64,000 nucleotides of DNA from Mycobacterium sp. MFM001 (GCF_003402475.1 NZ_BFAB01000005.1:62001-126000); one strand, 5' to 3'. Numbered from the stretch's first letter, positions 16,857 through 27,714 are shown. Made by a program: numbers and translations. Notes: a model not told the origin generated them from the sequence alone.

Positions 16857-18173
16857 GTGCCAGTACGATACACGATACGGGGAACGGGCGCCGAGGCAAT
16901 AGCGACCAGCGTCGAGGAGGCCATCTCCACCGGCGCGCTGGCGCCCGGGGCAGAACTGCCGCCGATCCGGCAGCTCGCCGCCGAGCTCGGCGTCAACGCC
17001 AATACCGTCGCCGCGGCCTATCGGCTGCTGCGCCACCGCGGAGCCGTCGAGACCGCGGGGCGCCGCGGCACGCGGGTGCGCGAACGGCCCGCGACCACGC
17101 CCCGATCGCTGCGGGGGGTGGCCGTGCCCGAGGGCGTGCGGGACCTGTCGACCGGCAACCCCGATCCAGCTTTGTTGCCGATCGCCGGGCGCCGGTTCAG
17201 CGCGCGGCGCGCCCCGCTGCTGTACGGGGAACCCGCCATGTCGCCCGAGCTGACCGAGTACTCCCAGGCGTCGCTGACCGCCGACGGCGTTCCGGCTGAG
17301 CACCTCGCGGCGACCGCCGGGGCGCTCGACGGCATCGAACGGGTACTCGCGGCCCACCTGCGGCCGGGCGATCGAGTGGCGGTCGAAGATCCCGGCTGGG
17401 CTAACCTGCTGGATCTGATTGCGGCCCTGGGATTTTCGGTCGAGCCGGTCAGGGTCGACGACGACGGGCCAGTGGTTGCCGACGTGGCTCGCGCGCTGCG
17501 CCGCGGCGCCCGTGCGCTGGTAGTGACCACCCGTGCCCAAAACCCCACCGGCGCCGCGGTCTCCGCCGAGCGCGCCGATGAGTTGCGTGACCTGATCCGC
17601 GACGAAGACCTGCTGCTGGTCGAGGACGACCACTGCGCCGGTATCGCCGGCGTACCGCTGCACACCCTGGCCGGTTCGACGCCGCATTGGGCGTTCGTGC
17701 GGTCGGCGTCCAAGGCGTACGGACCCGATTTGCGGCTGGCAGTGCTCGCCGGCGACCGTCGCACCGTCGAACGTGTGCACGGGCGGCTGCGGCTCGGACC
17801 GGGCTGGGTCAGCTACCTGCTGCAGGATCTCGCTGTCGGCATGTGGCGCGACGCGGCGGCGACGCGGCTGGTGCGCAAGGCCGAAGCCACCTACAGCCGC
17901 AGCCGGGCGTTGTTGCAGTCGGCGCTTGCCGATCGCGGCGTGGCGTCACACGGCCGCTCTGGGCTCAACGTCTGGATCCCGGTGCCGGACGAGACGGTGG
18001 TGATCACCCGGTTGCTCGGCGCAGGCTGGGCCGCCGCGCCCGGCAGCCGGTTCAGGGTCGGCACACCACCTGGAATCCGCCTGACAATCTCGGATCTCGT
18101 TGCGGCTGAGGTCGATTCGCTCGCGGATGCCGTCGCCGAGGCAATCCACGCCGTCGGGCGGGCCAGCGTCTAG
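16857..18173 (+). CDS. MocR/PdxR-type GntR-family regulator with aminotransferase domain
   Basis: A 438-residue fusion of an N-terminal GntR winged helix (~10-75; LPPIRQLAAELGVNANTVAAAYR) and a fold-type I aminotransferase domain (~90-435). The PLP-binding lysine is visible in RSASKAYGPDLRLAV (~282), and the ring-stacking region is AQNPTGAAVS. MocR proteins use PLP as a sensor and usually control a divergent gene. Here that gene encodes a PNPOx-like protein, so the pair is probably a local autoregulated switch. Starts at GTG 16857. Confidence 0.92.
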   Translation: MPVRYTIRGTGAEAIATSVEEAISTGALAPGAELPPIRQLAAELGVNANTVAAAYRLLRHRGAVETAGRRGTRVRERPATTPRSLRGVAVPEGVRDLSTGNPDPALLPIAGRRFSARRAPLLYGEPAMSPELTEYSQASLTADGVPAEHLAATAGALDGIERVLAAHLRPGDRVAVEDPGWANLLDLIAALGFSVEPVRVDDDGPVVADVARALRRGARALVVTTRAQNPTGAAVSAERADELRDLIRDEDLLLVEDDHCAGIAGVPLHTLAGSTPHWAFVRSASKAYGPDLRLAVLAGDRRTVERVHGRLRLGPGWVSYLLQDLAVGMWRDAAATRLVRKAEATYSRSRALLQSALADRGVASHGRSGLNVWIPVPDETVVITRLLGAGWAAAPGSRFRVGTPPGIRLTISDLVAAEVDSLADAVAEAIHAVGRASV

Positions 18174-18182
18174 GGTCGCAGT

Positions 18183-18596
18183 ATGACGACGCCTGCGCGC
18201 TCACGGTTTGTTGACGGGGTATTGATTGGTTTCGGGGTGTATTCGACGCTCCTCGGGTTGTTCATGCTGGTAGCTCCCGGGGTATTCTTCGACACCCTCG
18301 GCGCGTTCGGGTCGCGCAACAACCACTACATCTTCGACAACGCCTCCTTCGAGTTACCGCTGGGCCTGCTGCTGCTCGCAGCGGTGCGATGGCGGACGTG
18401 GCAGGTGCCGGCATTGGCGTTCGCAACGCTGCACTGGGCGCTGCATTCGCTCAGCCACATCGTCGACACCGGCCATGCCGACGGCAGGCTGGTCGGCGTG
18501 TTCGAGTTCATCGGGCTGGCGCTCGGCACGACGCTGCTCGCAGTCGCCCTGCGCACCGCGGCGACCGCGACCAAGCAGACCAGGCCTACCCCTTAG
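18183..18596 (+). CDS. Small four-helix membrane protein, unknown function
   Basis: A 137-residue protein with four predicted membrane helices (~10-34, ~58-68, ~74-95, ~106-126) separated by short loops. The first loop carries SRNNHYIFDNASFELP and the third helix carries HWALHSLSHIVD, so His residues lie near the membrane. I do not recognise the family with confidence. It starts 10 bp after the MocR gene and probably shares its transcript. It ends 11 nt inside the convergent VOC gene. Confidence 0.7.
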   Translation: MTTPARSRFVDGVLIGFGVYSTLLGLFMLVAPGVFFDTLGAFGSRNNHYIFDNASFELPLGLLLLAAVRWRTWQVPALAFATLHWALHSLSHIVDTGHADGRLVGVFEFIGLALGTTLLAVALRTAATATKQTRPTP

Positions 18597-18921
18597 GCCG
18601 CCACACCCCGAATCGGTTGCCCTGCGGGTCTTGCAGATGGGCGAACTCGAGTGGGCCGTTGTCGGTCAACGGCACCACCACCGTCGCGCCGAGCTCCGAC
18701 GCCTTGTCGACGGTGGCCTGCACGTCGTCGACCTGGACATAGAAGATCGCCCATGACCCGCCGCCGGTCTTCGAGCTGTCCCACACCCCACCCTTGTCGC
18801 CGTCGATCATCCGGTAGTCGCCGGAGTCACCGATGTCCCAGCCGAACAACCCGCCATAGAAACCGCGCGTCGCGTCGGCGTCGGGAGTACCGACCTCGAA
18901 ATAATTCACAACATTGGCCAT
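18586..18921 (-). CDS. VOC (glyoxalase/bleomycin-resistance) family protein
   Basis: A 111-residue single VOC domain with the N-terminal motif VNYFEVGTPDADATRGFYGGLFGW and the C-terminal FAHLQDPQGNRFGVWRP. The family includes metal-dependent lyases, dioxygenases and binding proteins. The usual metal ligand (Glu or His) in the first strand is not obvious, so the activity is unknown. It is monocistronic and converges with the small membrane protein gene. Confidence 0.83.
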   Translation of the reverse strand: MANVVNYFEVGTPDADATRGFYGGLFGWDIGDSGDYRMIDGDKGGVWDSSKTGGGSWAIFYVQVDDVQATVDKASELGATVVVPLTDNGPLEFAHLQDPQGNRFGVWRPKG

Positions 18922-18990
18922 GTCTCGCCGTCCCTTCGCTTAACGATGTGGACCAACGACAGAAGTATTGCGCCAGGGTCCGACAAACGG

Positions 18991-19839
18991 TCAGGCCGAC
19001 TTGAAGCTGCCGTCGAGGACCTGCAGATGCCCGATCGTGCGCCCCGTGACGGCGCCCGCGTCCACCAAAGCCAACTCCACCGCCGCCCGCGCGAACTCCT
19101 CGGCCGTCGCCACCTCGTCGAACTCGCGGGCGTAGTACGAAAGTCCGGGCGTCAGAATCGGTTTGGACGGCGACAGCGCGTTGACCGCGATGTTGCGGTC
19201 CTGCAGGTCGTAGGCCGCACACCAGGTCAGGTGCTCCAGCGCGGCCTTGGATCCGCCGTAGCCGGGCAGGACGCCGCCGCTGCGGTCGGCATACGGCCCG
19301 TCGCCGGGTAGCCGGGACGCGATCGAGGTGACGTTGATGATCGACCCGTAACCCGCATCGATCATGTCGGGGCACACCAGTTGGATGAGTTCGTATGCGG
19401 CGAACACCGAGATCTCGAAGTGCCGCCGATACGCGCCCAGCGGCGTGCCGAGCAGCGGCGGCCAGCCCGGTTTGGCAGCACTCGCAGCCTTGGGCTTGGC
19501 CTGGCCGCCGGCTCGAGGTGGCCGGCCTGGTGCGGTGAACGCCGCGTTGTTGACCAGAATCATGATGGGGCCCAACGCTTCTCGTGATTCATCGACAAGC
19601 CGGGTGATGTCCTCGGCCTCGAGCAGGTCGGCGCGCACCGCGACGGCCCGGCCGCCGGCCGCTTCGATGTCGGCGACGGTCTCGCCGATGGTGCCGGGCA
19701 GCCGCTGGTCCCACACCTGTTCGGTGCGCCCGACCACCGCCGCCACGCCCTCGGCGGCGAGCGCCAGCGCGATCGCCCGGCCCAGGCCGCGGCTGGCGCC
19801 GGTGACGATCGCCGCCCGCCCGTCGAGCCGGCCCGTCAC
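18991..19839 (-). CDS. Short-chain dehydrogenase/reductase
   Basis: A 282-residue classical SDR. The NAD(P)-binding motif is TGASRGLGRA (~12-21), NNAAF is at ~99, the catalytic Ser is in NVTSIASRLPGDG, and the Tyr-Lys pair is in YGGSKAALEH. An insertion of about 25 residues after NNAAF (RPPRAGGQAKPKAASAAK) is unusual for the family. GTG 19839 overlaps the tetR stop (GTGA), so the enzyme is co-expressed with the TetR regulator. The substrate is unknown. Confidence 0.9.
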   Translation of the reverse strand: MTGRLDGRAAIVTGASRGLGRAIALALAAEGVAAVVGRTEQVWDQRLPGTIGETVADIEAAGGRAVAVRADLLEAEDITRLVDESREALGPIMILVNNAAFTAPGRPPRAGGQAKPKAASAAKPGWPPLLGTPLGAYRRHFEISVFAAYELIQLVCPDMIDAGYGSIINVTSIASRLPGDGPYADRSGGVLPGYGGSKAALEHLTWCAAYDLQDRNIAVNALSPSKPILTPGLSYYAREFDEVATAEEFARAAVELALVDAGAVTGRTIGHLQVLDGSFKSA

Positions 19840-20492
19840 CGTTGCTCCTGGCGGTGACCCGCGGCGCCCGGCTGCGCCGCGCTTGCGATCACCGCGGACA
19901 CCCCGTGCACCAGGATCGCCGCGGTCTGATCCACCCACGCGTCGTCGAGCTCTTCATCTGGGCGCAACAGCAGCCGCAATAGCGTCGCGCCGCCGATCAA
20001 TTCGACCAACCGGTCCGGGTCCACGTCCGGATGCACCTCCCCGCGCTCGACGGCTTCGGCCAGCCGCAGCCGCACCGCGGTGAACAGGTCCGCAAACCGC
20101 GACACCACCCTGGTGTTGAGCTCGGAGTCGGCGGTCATATCGGCGACCAGCCCGGGCAGCGCGGCACGCACCACCGGGCTGGTGAACACGTCGCGGGCGG
20201 CGGCGATCATGGCCCGCACATCGGCGGCGATGTCACCGCCCGGGCCCGTCAGCGCGGTGGGCGCCACCGGGAACGCCGCCTCGTGCACCAGCTCGGCCTT
20301 GCTCGACCAGCGCCGGTACAGCGCCGTCTTGGTGGTCCCGGCCCGCTCGGCGACCGCGGCCAGGGTGAGGTTCGAATATCCGATTTGCACAAGCAGTTCC
20401 GCGGTCGCCGCCAATATGGCAGCGTCGATACGCGGATCCCGCGGCCGCCCGGCGGCCGGGGCCTTGTCAACCGTGGACTGGTCTGCTTTCAT
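19836..20492 (-). CDS. TetR-family transcriptional regulator
   Basis: A 218-residue regulator with a helix-turn-helix at ~20-65 (DAAILAATAELLVQIGYSNL, then GTTKTALYRRWSSKAELVHEA) and a TetR_C-like domain. ATG 20492 is used; ATG 20504 is a possible alternative. It is divergent from the phosphotransferase-like gene with only 37 bp between, so it probably controls both that gene and its own operon with the SDR. The last ~15 codons lie inside a copy of the 45-bp hairpin repeat (19851-19895), so its C-terminal tail comes from a repeat. Confidence 0.88.
   Translation of the reverse strand: MKADQSTVDKAPAAGRPRDPRIDAAILAATAELLVQIGYSNLTLAAVAERAGTTKTALYRRWSSKAELVHEAAFPVAPTALTGPGGDIAADVRAMIAAARDVFTSPVVRAALPGLVADMTADSELNTRVVSRFADLFTAVRLRLAEAVERGEVHPDVDPDRLVELIGGATLLRLLLRPDEELDDAWVDQTAAILVHGVSAVIASAAQPGAAGHRQEQR
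19851..19895. repeat. 45-bp hairpin repeat, copy A (inside tetR 3' end)
   Basis: Member of a dispersed 45-bp family with outer arms of 7 bp. Here the arms are GCGGTGA and TCACCGC, perfectly complementary although both differ from the GTGGCGA/TCGCCAC of copies B and D. It lies within the tetR coding sequence, just before the SDR start. Confidence 0.75.
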
Positions 20493-20514
20493 AACGCTAC
20501 CCATCGTATCGTAA

Positions 20515-21632
<1,118 letters not shown>

Positions 21633-21633
<1 letters not shown>

Positions 21634-22748
21634 TGCTCGGACCGCTCGACGAATTTCCGGTTCACCAGATTCCGCAGCCGATCGCGTGGCCGGGGTCGTC
21701 GGACCGCAACTTCTACGACCGCTCGTACCTCAACGCCCACGACCGCACCGGCGACATCTTCCTGATCACCGGGATCGGCTACTACCCCAACCTCGGGGTC
21801 AAGGATGCGTTCGTGCTGATCCGCCGCGGCGATACCCAGACCGCGGTGCACCTCTCCGACGCCATCGACCAGGACCGGCTCAACCAGCACGTCGGCGGCT
21901 ACCGGGTCGAGGTCAGCGAGCCGCTGCGCAAGCTGCGCGTGGTCCTGGAGGAAACTGAGGGCATCGCCGTCGATTTGGCCTGGGAAGGGCTGTTCGACGT
22001 CGTGCAGGAGCAGCCGCATCTGATGCGCTCCGGTAACCGGGTGACGCTGGACGCGCAGCGGTTCGCCCAGCTGGGCACCTGGAGCGGGCGGATCGTGGTG
22101 GACGGCGAGGAGATCGCCGTCGACCCCGCCACCTGGATCGGCAGCCGGGACCGGTCCTGGGGCATCCGGCCGATCGGCGAACCGGAACCGGCCGGCCGGC
22201 CGGCGGATCCGCCGTTCGAGGGCATGTGGTGGCTGTATGTGCCGATGGCGTTCGACGACTTCGCCGTCGTGATGATCATCCAGGAGGCACCCGACGGGTT
22301 CCGCTCGCTCAACGACTGCACCCGGATCTGGCGCGACGGCCGCGTCGAGCAGCTGGGCTGGCCGCGCGTGACCACCCGTTACCGCTCCGGCACCCGGATC
22401 CCGACCGGGGCGACCATCGAGGCCAGCCGCCCCGACGGCACACCGGTGCATTTCGAGGTCGAGTCCAAGCTGCCGGTGCCCATCCATGTCGGCGGCGGCT
22501 ACGGCGGCGACTCGGACTGGCTGCACGGCATGTGGAAGGGCGAAAAGTTCACCGAGCGGCTGACCTACGACATGACCGACCCGGCGATCGTCGCGCGCTC
22601 CGGCTTCGGGGTGATCGACCATGTGGGCCGGGCTGTGTGCCGCGACGGCGATTCGGAGCCGGTCGAGGGCTGGGGGCTCTACGAACACGGCGCGCTGGGC
22701 CGCCACGACCCGTCCGGCTTCAAAGACTGGCTGGCCGTGGCGCCTTAA
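21633..22748 (+). CDS. Conserved protein of unknown function (Rv3169-like)
   Basis: A 371-residue soluble protein without a motif I can tie to a reaction. It is rich in aromatic residues and beta-like stretches (IFLITGIGYYPNLGVKDAFV, WWLYVPMAFDDFAVVMII), which would suit a two-domain lipocalin-like fold such as that of hydroxyneurosporene/AttH proteins; this is inference. It is translationally coupled to the phosphotransferase-like gene (TAATG) with a clear AGGAG site. The next gene is the amine oxidase, suggesting a shared pathway. Confidence 0.85.
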
Positions 22749-22753
22749 AAGCA

Positions 22754-22812
22754 TCGAATGTGGACTTGATATACGTTTTTCGCGAAAAACCGTGCGATAA
22801 GTCCACATTCGA
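22754..22812. repeat. Palindromic intergenic element, copy 1
   Basis: A 59-bp element with perfect 14-bp outer arms, TCGAATGTGGACTT (22754-22767) and AAGTCCACATTCGA (22799-22812), enclosing a second palindrome TTTTTCGCGAAAAA. A related 57-bp element lies at 53079-53135. It sits between the Rv3169-like stop and the aofH start and could act as a cruciform, a terminator-like hairpin or a mobile palindrome. Confidence 0.85.
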
Positions 22813-22827
22813 CGGTAGTGATGAGGT

Positions 22828-24186
22828 ATGGAGTCCGTCGACGTCGTCATCGTGGGGGCCGGGTTTGCCGGGCTCACCGCCGCCCGCGAGCTCAAGCGCC
22901 TCGGACACGACGTGCTGGTGCTCGAGGGCCGCGACCGGGTGGGAGGGCGTTCGCACACCGGCCATGTCGCGGGCATCCCGGTCGACATGGGCGGTACCTT
23001 CGTCGGCCCGACGCAGGATGCAGTACTGGCGCTGGCGGCCGAGCTCGGCATCGAGACCGTCCCGACCTACCACGACGGCGCCAACCTGATCCGGTGGCGC
23101 GGCATGATCCGCCCTTACCAAGGCACCATCCCCCGGCTATCGCTGGGCGGCCTGCTCGACATCGGAAGGGTGCGTTGGCAATTCGAACGCATCGCCCGGC
23201 AGGTCCCGCTGACCGAGCCGTGGACCGTGCGTCGCGCCGAGCGGCTGGACAGCCAGTCGCTGGGCGAGTGGCTGCGCTCGGTGCACACCGGCGCCACCGC
23301 ACGCGATCTGCTCGCCATCATGGCGCGAGTGACTTGGGGGTGCGAGCCCGACGACGTGTCGATGCTGCACGCCGCGCGCTACGTGCACGCCGCGGGCGGC
23401 CTGGACCGCCTCCTCGACGTGGAAAACGGTGCACAGCAAGACCGTTTCGCCGCCGGCACCCAGCAGATCGCCGACGCTATGGCAGCCGAACTCGGCGACC
23501 GGGTGGTGCTGGACGCCGCGGTGCGCCGCATCGACCACGACGGCGGTGTGACCGTTATCAGCGAAAAAGGCCGCAGTGACGCCAAATTCGCCATCGTCGC
23601 GATTCCACCCGAGCACCGCGCGCACATCGAGTTCACTCCCCCGCTGCCCGCCGAATACCACCACCTCGCCAAAACCTGGCCGCAGGGCCGGCTTTCCAAG
23701 GCGTATGCGGCCTACCCGACGCCGTTTTGGCGGGCTGACGGGTTCTCCGGCCAAGCGCTGTCCGACGAGGGCCCGGTGTTCATCACCTTCGACGTCAGCC
23801 CGCAGCCGGACGGGCCGGGCATTCTGCTGGGGTTCGTCGACGCCCGCAGCTTCGACCAGCTGCCCGCCGATCAGCGCCGAGAAAGCGCGCTGGGCTGTTT
23901 CGCCAAGCTGTTCGGCGAGGAGGCGCTCAAACCGCTCGACTACACCGACCATCGTTGGGGCGCAGAACAATTCGCGCCCGGCGGCCCGACCGCAGCGGTA
24001 CCGCCGGGGTCGTGGACGCGGTACGGGCCGTGGTTGCGCCGTCCGGCGGGCCCGATCCACTGGGCCGGCACCGAAACCGCCGACGAGTGGACCGGCTTTC
24101 TGGACGGCGCGGTGCGCTCCGGGCAGCGGGCTGCTGCGGAGGTCGCCGCGCGGTTACGAGCTGATCCGTCGGTCGCCCGAAACTAG
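22828..24186 (+). CDS. aofH: Flavin-containing monoamine oxidase family protein
   Basis: A 452-residue FAD-dependent amine oxidase. The N-terminal dinucleotide fold is [20 protein letters not shown] followed by [14 protein letters not shown], and the C-terminal FAD segment is [22 protein letters not shown]. No cysteine sits where mitochondrial MAO attaches FAD covalently, so the flavin is probably non-covalent. The symbol follows M. tuberculosis aofH (Rv3170), which has the same neighbours. The amine substrate is unknown. The 3' end overlaps the convergent hydrolase gene by 33 bp. Confidence 0.9.
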   Translation: MESVDVVIVGAGFAGLTAARELKRLGHDVLVLEGRDRVGGRSHTGHVAGIPVDMGGTFVGPTQDAVLALAAELGIETVPTYHDGANLIRWRGMIRPYQGTIPRLSLGGLLDIGRVRWQFERIARQVPLTEPWTVRRAERLDSQSLGEWLRSVHTGATARDLLAIMARVTWGCEPDDVSMLHAARYVHAAGGLDRLLDVENGAQQDRFAAGTQQIADAMAAELGDRVVLDAAVRRIDHDGGVTVISEKGRSDAKFAIVAIPPEHRAHIEFTPPLPAEYHHLAKTWPQGRLSKAYAAYPTPFWRADGFSGQALSDEGPVFITFDVSPQPDGPGILLGFVDARSFDQLPADQRRESALGCFAKLFGEEALKPLDYTDHRWGAEQFAPGGPTAAVPPGSWTRYGPWLRRPAGPIHWAGTETADEWTGFLDGAVRSGQRAAAEVAARLRADPSVARN

Positions 24187-25110
24187 TTCGGCAAGCGCCC
24201 GCAACTCGCGGTTGACGTCGTCGGGGCGTTCCAGCATTGCGCAGTGGCCGCCGGGCAGTACGACGAGCCCGACGAGATTCGGTGCGGCCGCGGCGATCCG
24301 GCGCGACTGGCTCAGCGGCGTGAGCCGGTCGCGTTCGCTGCCGATCACGAGCGTCGGGACCGTCAAACCCGACAGATTGATGTGCCGCGAACCCAGCGAG
24401 TCGACCAGCGCCTTGCCGCAACCACCGCGCACCGCCGGCGAAGTGGTGTCGAACAGCTCGTAGATCAGTGCGCCGACCTCGGGATCGGCATCGGCACCGA
24501 CCGCCAGCAGTGAAACCATCTCGCGGCTGGCGCGCCGCACCGCGGGCGGCACCGTGAACGAACCGAAGATGCTGACCAGTGCACGCCCGCCCAGCACCCG
24601 GACCGCGGCGAACGGCGCCGGCACAGGCAGGAACCGCACCTCGCGCAGCAGGTCACCGGTGGTGGTGTTGACCAGAGCGACGGCGTCGGCGCGCTGGGCC
24701 ACTTTATGGCGGTAGCGCTCCGACCAGGCGGCAATCGCGATGCCGCCCATCGAGTGTCCCGCGATCAGCGCACGCTCGCCCGGCGCGAGGGTGGCCTCGA
24801 GCACCGCATCGACGTCGGAGGCCAGATGGTGCAGACCGTAATTCCCGCGCGGCGGAATGCCGCTGCGTCCGTGGCCACGATGGTCGAACGCGATCACCCG
24901 GTAGTCGCCGGCCAATTCGGCGATCTGGTAAGCCCATACCCGGATGGCGCAGGTGATGCCGTGCGAAAGTACAATGGGGTAGCCATCTTCGGGACCGAAC
25001 ACCTCGGTGTGCAGGCGAGTGCCGTCGGGGGCGCGCACCAAAACCTCGCGGCTCGGCGGCAATTCGGCGGGTATGCGCGCAGAAGGGCGGGGCGGTTGTC
25101 GAGAACCCAT
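24154..25110 (-). CDS. Alpha/beta hydrolase, haloperoxidase-like (Rv3171c-like)
   Basis: A 318-residue alpha/beta hydrolase. The oxyanion region is [12 protein letters not shown], the nucleophile elbow is [10 protein letters not shown] (~133), the acid is probably in [11 protein letters not shown], and the histidine is in LPGGHCAML (~295). ATG 25110 is preceded by a strong GGGAGGGGAG site and is preferred to the ATG 36 nt upstream. It corresponds by position to Hpx (Rv3171c), annotated as a non-heme haloperoxidase; an esterase or lipase role is equally possible. Confidence 0.87.
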   Translation of the reverse strand: MGSRQPPRPSARIPAELPPSREVLVRAPDGTRLHTEVFGPEDGYPIVLSHGITCAIRVWAYQIAELAGDYRVIAFDHRGHGRSGIPPRGNYGLHHLASDVDAVLEATLAPGERALIAGHSMGGIAIAAWSERYRHKVAQRADAVALVNTTTGDLLREVRFLPVPAPFAAVRVLGGRALVSIFGSFTVPPAVRRASREMVSLLAVGADADPEVGALIYELFDTTSPAVRGGCGKALVDSLGSRHINLSGLTVPTLVIGSERDRLTPLSQSRRIAAAAPNLVGLVVLPGGHCAMLERPDDVNRELRALAELVSGDRRISS

Positions 25111-25194
25111 CGCTGCTCCCCTCCCGTGCAGCCAGCGCCGCACCACCCAGTCTACCGAGTGGCGCGGCGGCTTCCGGACACCAAAACCCGGTGT

Positions 25195-26664
25195 CTAGGC
25201 GGTCTGTCGACGGTCGGCGTCCACCCTACCGAACACCATCTGCTCGTCAATGGGCCGCAACCGATGGTCGATCACGTCGCGCAGGAAGTGGTGGCTGACC
25301 ACCCACGGGCGCCGGGTTCCCGACTTCGGCAGCACATCCAGTGCACGTAACACGTAGCCGGCCTGCAGGTTGAGCGTCGGCTGCTCGGGCATATCAGTGT
25401 CGCCGAGGTGCGGATAGGCGTGCGTGTAGCCGTGAACCCTCATGTGCTCCAACAGCTTTGCGACCGATTGGGCGGTCAGGTCGGCGCCCAGGGTCCACGA
25501 CGCGTTCGTGTAGCCCACACACCACGCCATGTTGGGGACGTCGTCGAGCATGTGGCGCTTGTAGACGAATCGGTCGTGCGGGTTGATCTTTTCGCCGTCG
25601 AGGCTGACGGTGATTCCGCCCAGCGCCTGCAATTGCAGGCCCGTCGCGGTGATGATGACGTCGGCGTCGAGGTGCCGCCTGGACTTGCAGACAATGCCGG
25701 TGGCGTCGACGTTCTCGATGTGATCGGTGACGATTTCGACGCTGCCGTCGCTGATCAGCTTGTACAGGTCGGCGTCGACGATGAAGCACATCCGCTGATC
25801 CCACGGGTCGTAGGGCGGGGTGAAGTGGGTGTCGATGTCGAAGCCCTGCGGCAGATTGCGTTCGGCGATGCGCCGCAACAGTCTCTTCACGTACTCCGGC
25901 GCCCGGCGCGACACTTCCCACAGCAGCACACCGACAAGCGCGTTGCGCCAGCGGACGATCCAATGGGCAGCTTTGAGCGGCAACACTTTTCGGGTGAGGA
26001 CTGCTGTCGGCTCGACCTTCGGTGCGGTGATCATGTATGACGGCGTGCGCTGCAACATCGTCACGTGCGCCGCCTTTTCGGCCAGGGACGGGATCAGGCT
26101 GACTGCGGTTGCGCCGCTTCCGATTACCACGCATCGTTTGCCGGTGCAGTCGAGCGTCTCAGGCCAGTGTTGGGGATGGACCACCTCGCCGGTGAAGTCC
26201 TCGATGCCAGGGAAGGCCGGCCGGTAAGGGTTGTCGTAGTCGTAGTAGCCGGTGCCGAAGAACACGAACCGGCACTGGTAGGTCTGCTCGTCGCCGTCCT
26301 GGTCCGCGCGGATCGTCCACGTGTCGGTGGCGGAATCCCAGTCGGCCGAGCGGACGTAGGTGTTGAACCGGATGTGCTCGGCGATGTGGTGTTTGCGCGC
26401 GGTGTCGTCGAGGTACTGCCAGATGTGCGTGCCGTCGACAATCATCTCCGGCCGCGTCCACGGCTCCCACGGGAAGCACAGCGTGTAGATGTCACTGTCC
26501 GACCGCACACCCGGGTAGCGGAACAGGTCCCACGTGCCGCCGAGACGCTCCCGTCGTTCCAGGATCGCGAAGCGCAGCGCCGGGTTGCGCTCCCGGATCC
26601 GGTAGGCGGCGCCGATACCCGAGATCCCGGCACCGATGATCACCACGTCAAAGAACGCGTCCAT
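25195..26664 (-). CDS. FAD/NADPH-dependent Baeyer-Villiger-type monooxygenase
   Basis: A 489-residue flavoprotein monooxygenase, the same length as EthA and very similar in motif layout. The FAD fold is VVIIGAGISGIGAAYRIRER, then GGTWDLFRYPGVRSDSD; the Baeyer-Villiger fingerprint is FTGEVVHPQHWP (~157); the NADPH fold is VVIGSGATAVSLIP (~180). C-terminal motifs ITATGLQLQ and VGYTNASWTLGADL are also present. In mycobacteria such enzymes can oxidise ketones and activate thioamide prodrugs; the context does not show that this one is EthA itself. Confidence 0.93.
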   Translation of the reverse strand: MDAFFDVVIIGAGISGIGAAYRIRERNPALRFAILERRERLGGTWDLFRYPGVRSDSDIYTLCFPWEPWTRPEMIVDGTHIWQYLDDTARKHHIAEHIRFNTYVRSADWDSATDTWTIRADQDGDEQTYQCRFVFFGTGYYDYDNPYRPAFPGIEDFTGEVVHPQHWPETLDCTGKRCVVIGSGATAVSLIPSLAEKAAHVTMLQRTPSYMITAPKVEPTAVLTRKVLPLKAAHWIVRWRNALVGVLLWEVSRRAPEYVKRLLRRIAERNLPQGFDIDTHFTPPYDPWDQRMCFIVDADLYKLISDGSVEIVTDHIENVDATGIVCKSRRHLDADVIITATGLQLQALGGITVSLDGEKINPHDRFVYKRHMLDDVPNMAWCVGYTNASWTLGADLTAQSVAKLLEHMRVHGYTHAYPHLGDTDMPEQPTLNLQAGYVLRALDVLPKSGTRRPWVVSHHFLRDVIDHRLRPIDEQMVFGRVDADRRQTA

Positions 26665-26704
26665 GGCTACCAGACTAGGTTCGTCTTGACGGAAAGAGGT
26701 GGCG

Positions 26705-27679
26705 ATGCGCGCAGTACAAATTTCCCGGCTCGACGGGCCGGAGGCGGTGCAGGTGGTCGAGCTCGACGAGCCCGGTGGTGACGGCGCCGTCGTCGTCGAC
26801 GTTCATGCCGCCGGGGTGGCGTTCCCGGACGCGCTGCTGACCCGGGGCCTCTACCAGCACAAACCCGACCCGCCGTTCATTCCGGGCGGCGAGGCCGCCG
26901 GCGTGGTGCGCAGCGCCCCCGCCGGTGCGCCGGTGGCCGCGGGTGACCGGGTGGCGGCGCTGACGATGCTCTCCGGCGGCATGGCCGAGGTCATCGCCCT
27001 GCCGGCCGAGCAGGTGTTCAAGCTGCCCGACACCGTCTCGCTCGAGGCCGGTGCCGGCCTGTTGTTCAACGACCTGACCGTGCATTTCGCGCTGGCCGAA
27101 CGCGGCAGGCTGCGCGACGGCGAGACGGTGCTGGTGCACGGCGCGGCCGGCGGCATCGGCACGTCGGCGCTGCGGCTCGCGCCCGCGCTGGGCGCGGCCC
27201 GCACCATCGCGGTGGTCAGCACGCCGGAGAAGGCCGACATCGCCCGGGCGGCCGGCGCCACCGATGTGGTGGCAGCCGACGGGTTCAAGGACGCGGTGCG
27301 CGAGCTGACCGGCGGGCGCGGCGTGGACATCGTCGTCGACCCGGTCGGCGGGGATCGTGTCACCGACTCGCTGCGGTCACTGGCCCAGGGCGGCCGGCTG
27401 CTGGTGATCGGCTTCACCGGCGGCGACATCCCGACTGTGAAGCTGAATCGGTTGCTGCTCAACAACATTGACGCGGTCGGGGTCGGCTGGGGGACGTGGG
27501 CGATGTCGCATCCAGGTTCGCTCGAGCGGCAATGGTCGCAGCTCGAGCCGCTGTTGGCCTCGGGTGCCGTGCCGCCGCCACAGCCGGAGGTGTATCCACT
27601 GGATCGGGCCGGCGAAGCGATCGCGGCGCTGGAAAACCGCACCGCCAAGGGCAAGGTCGTGCTGCGGATGCGGGTTTAG
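26705..27679 (+). CDS. fadB4: NADPH:quinone oxidoreductase-like MDR protein, FadB4-like
   Basis: A 324-residue medium-chain reductase of the zinc-independent quinone oxidoreductase type. It has the N-terminal catalytic fold VDVHAAGVAFPDALLTRG, the nucleotide-binding VHGAAGGIGTSALRLA (~140) and VDIVVDPVGGDRVTDSLRSL. No zinc-binding cysteines are visible. ATG 26705 follows an AGAGGTGG site. The sequence agrees with what I recall of M. tuberculosis FadB4 (Rv3141), though the neighbours differ, so the symbol is moderately sure. Confidence 0.87.
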   Translation: MRAVQISRLDGPEAVQVVELDEPGGDGAVVVDVHAAGVAFPDALLTRGLYQHKPDPPFIPGGEAAGVVRSAPAGAPVAAGDRVAALTMLSGGMAEVIALPAEQVFKLPDTVSLEAGAGLLFNDLTVHFALAERGRLRDGETVLVHGAAGGIGTSALRLAPALGAARTIAVVSTPEKADIARAAGATDVVAADGFKDAVRELTGGRGVDIVVDPVGGDRVTDSLRSLAQGGRLLVIGFTGGDIPTVKLNRLLLNNIDAVGVGWGTWAMSHPGSLERQWSQLEPLLASGAVPPPQPEVYPLDRAGEAIAALENRTAKGKVVLRMRV

Positions 27680-27714
27680 ACTCAGGCGAGGGTCGGGATG
27701 ACGGTGAGGTAGCG

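Noticed and set aside
18183..18596. Naming the small membrane protein as a specific DUF family
   Set aside because: Only hydrophobicity pattern is available; no motif allows a safe family call.
25195..26664. Orthologue of EthA
   Set aside because: Length and motifs match, but no EthR-like TetR gene is divergent from it and the region's synteny differs, so only the enzyme family is claimed.
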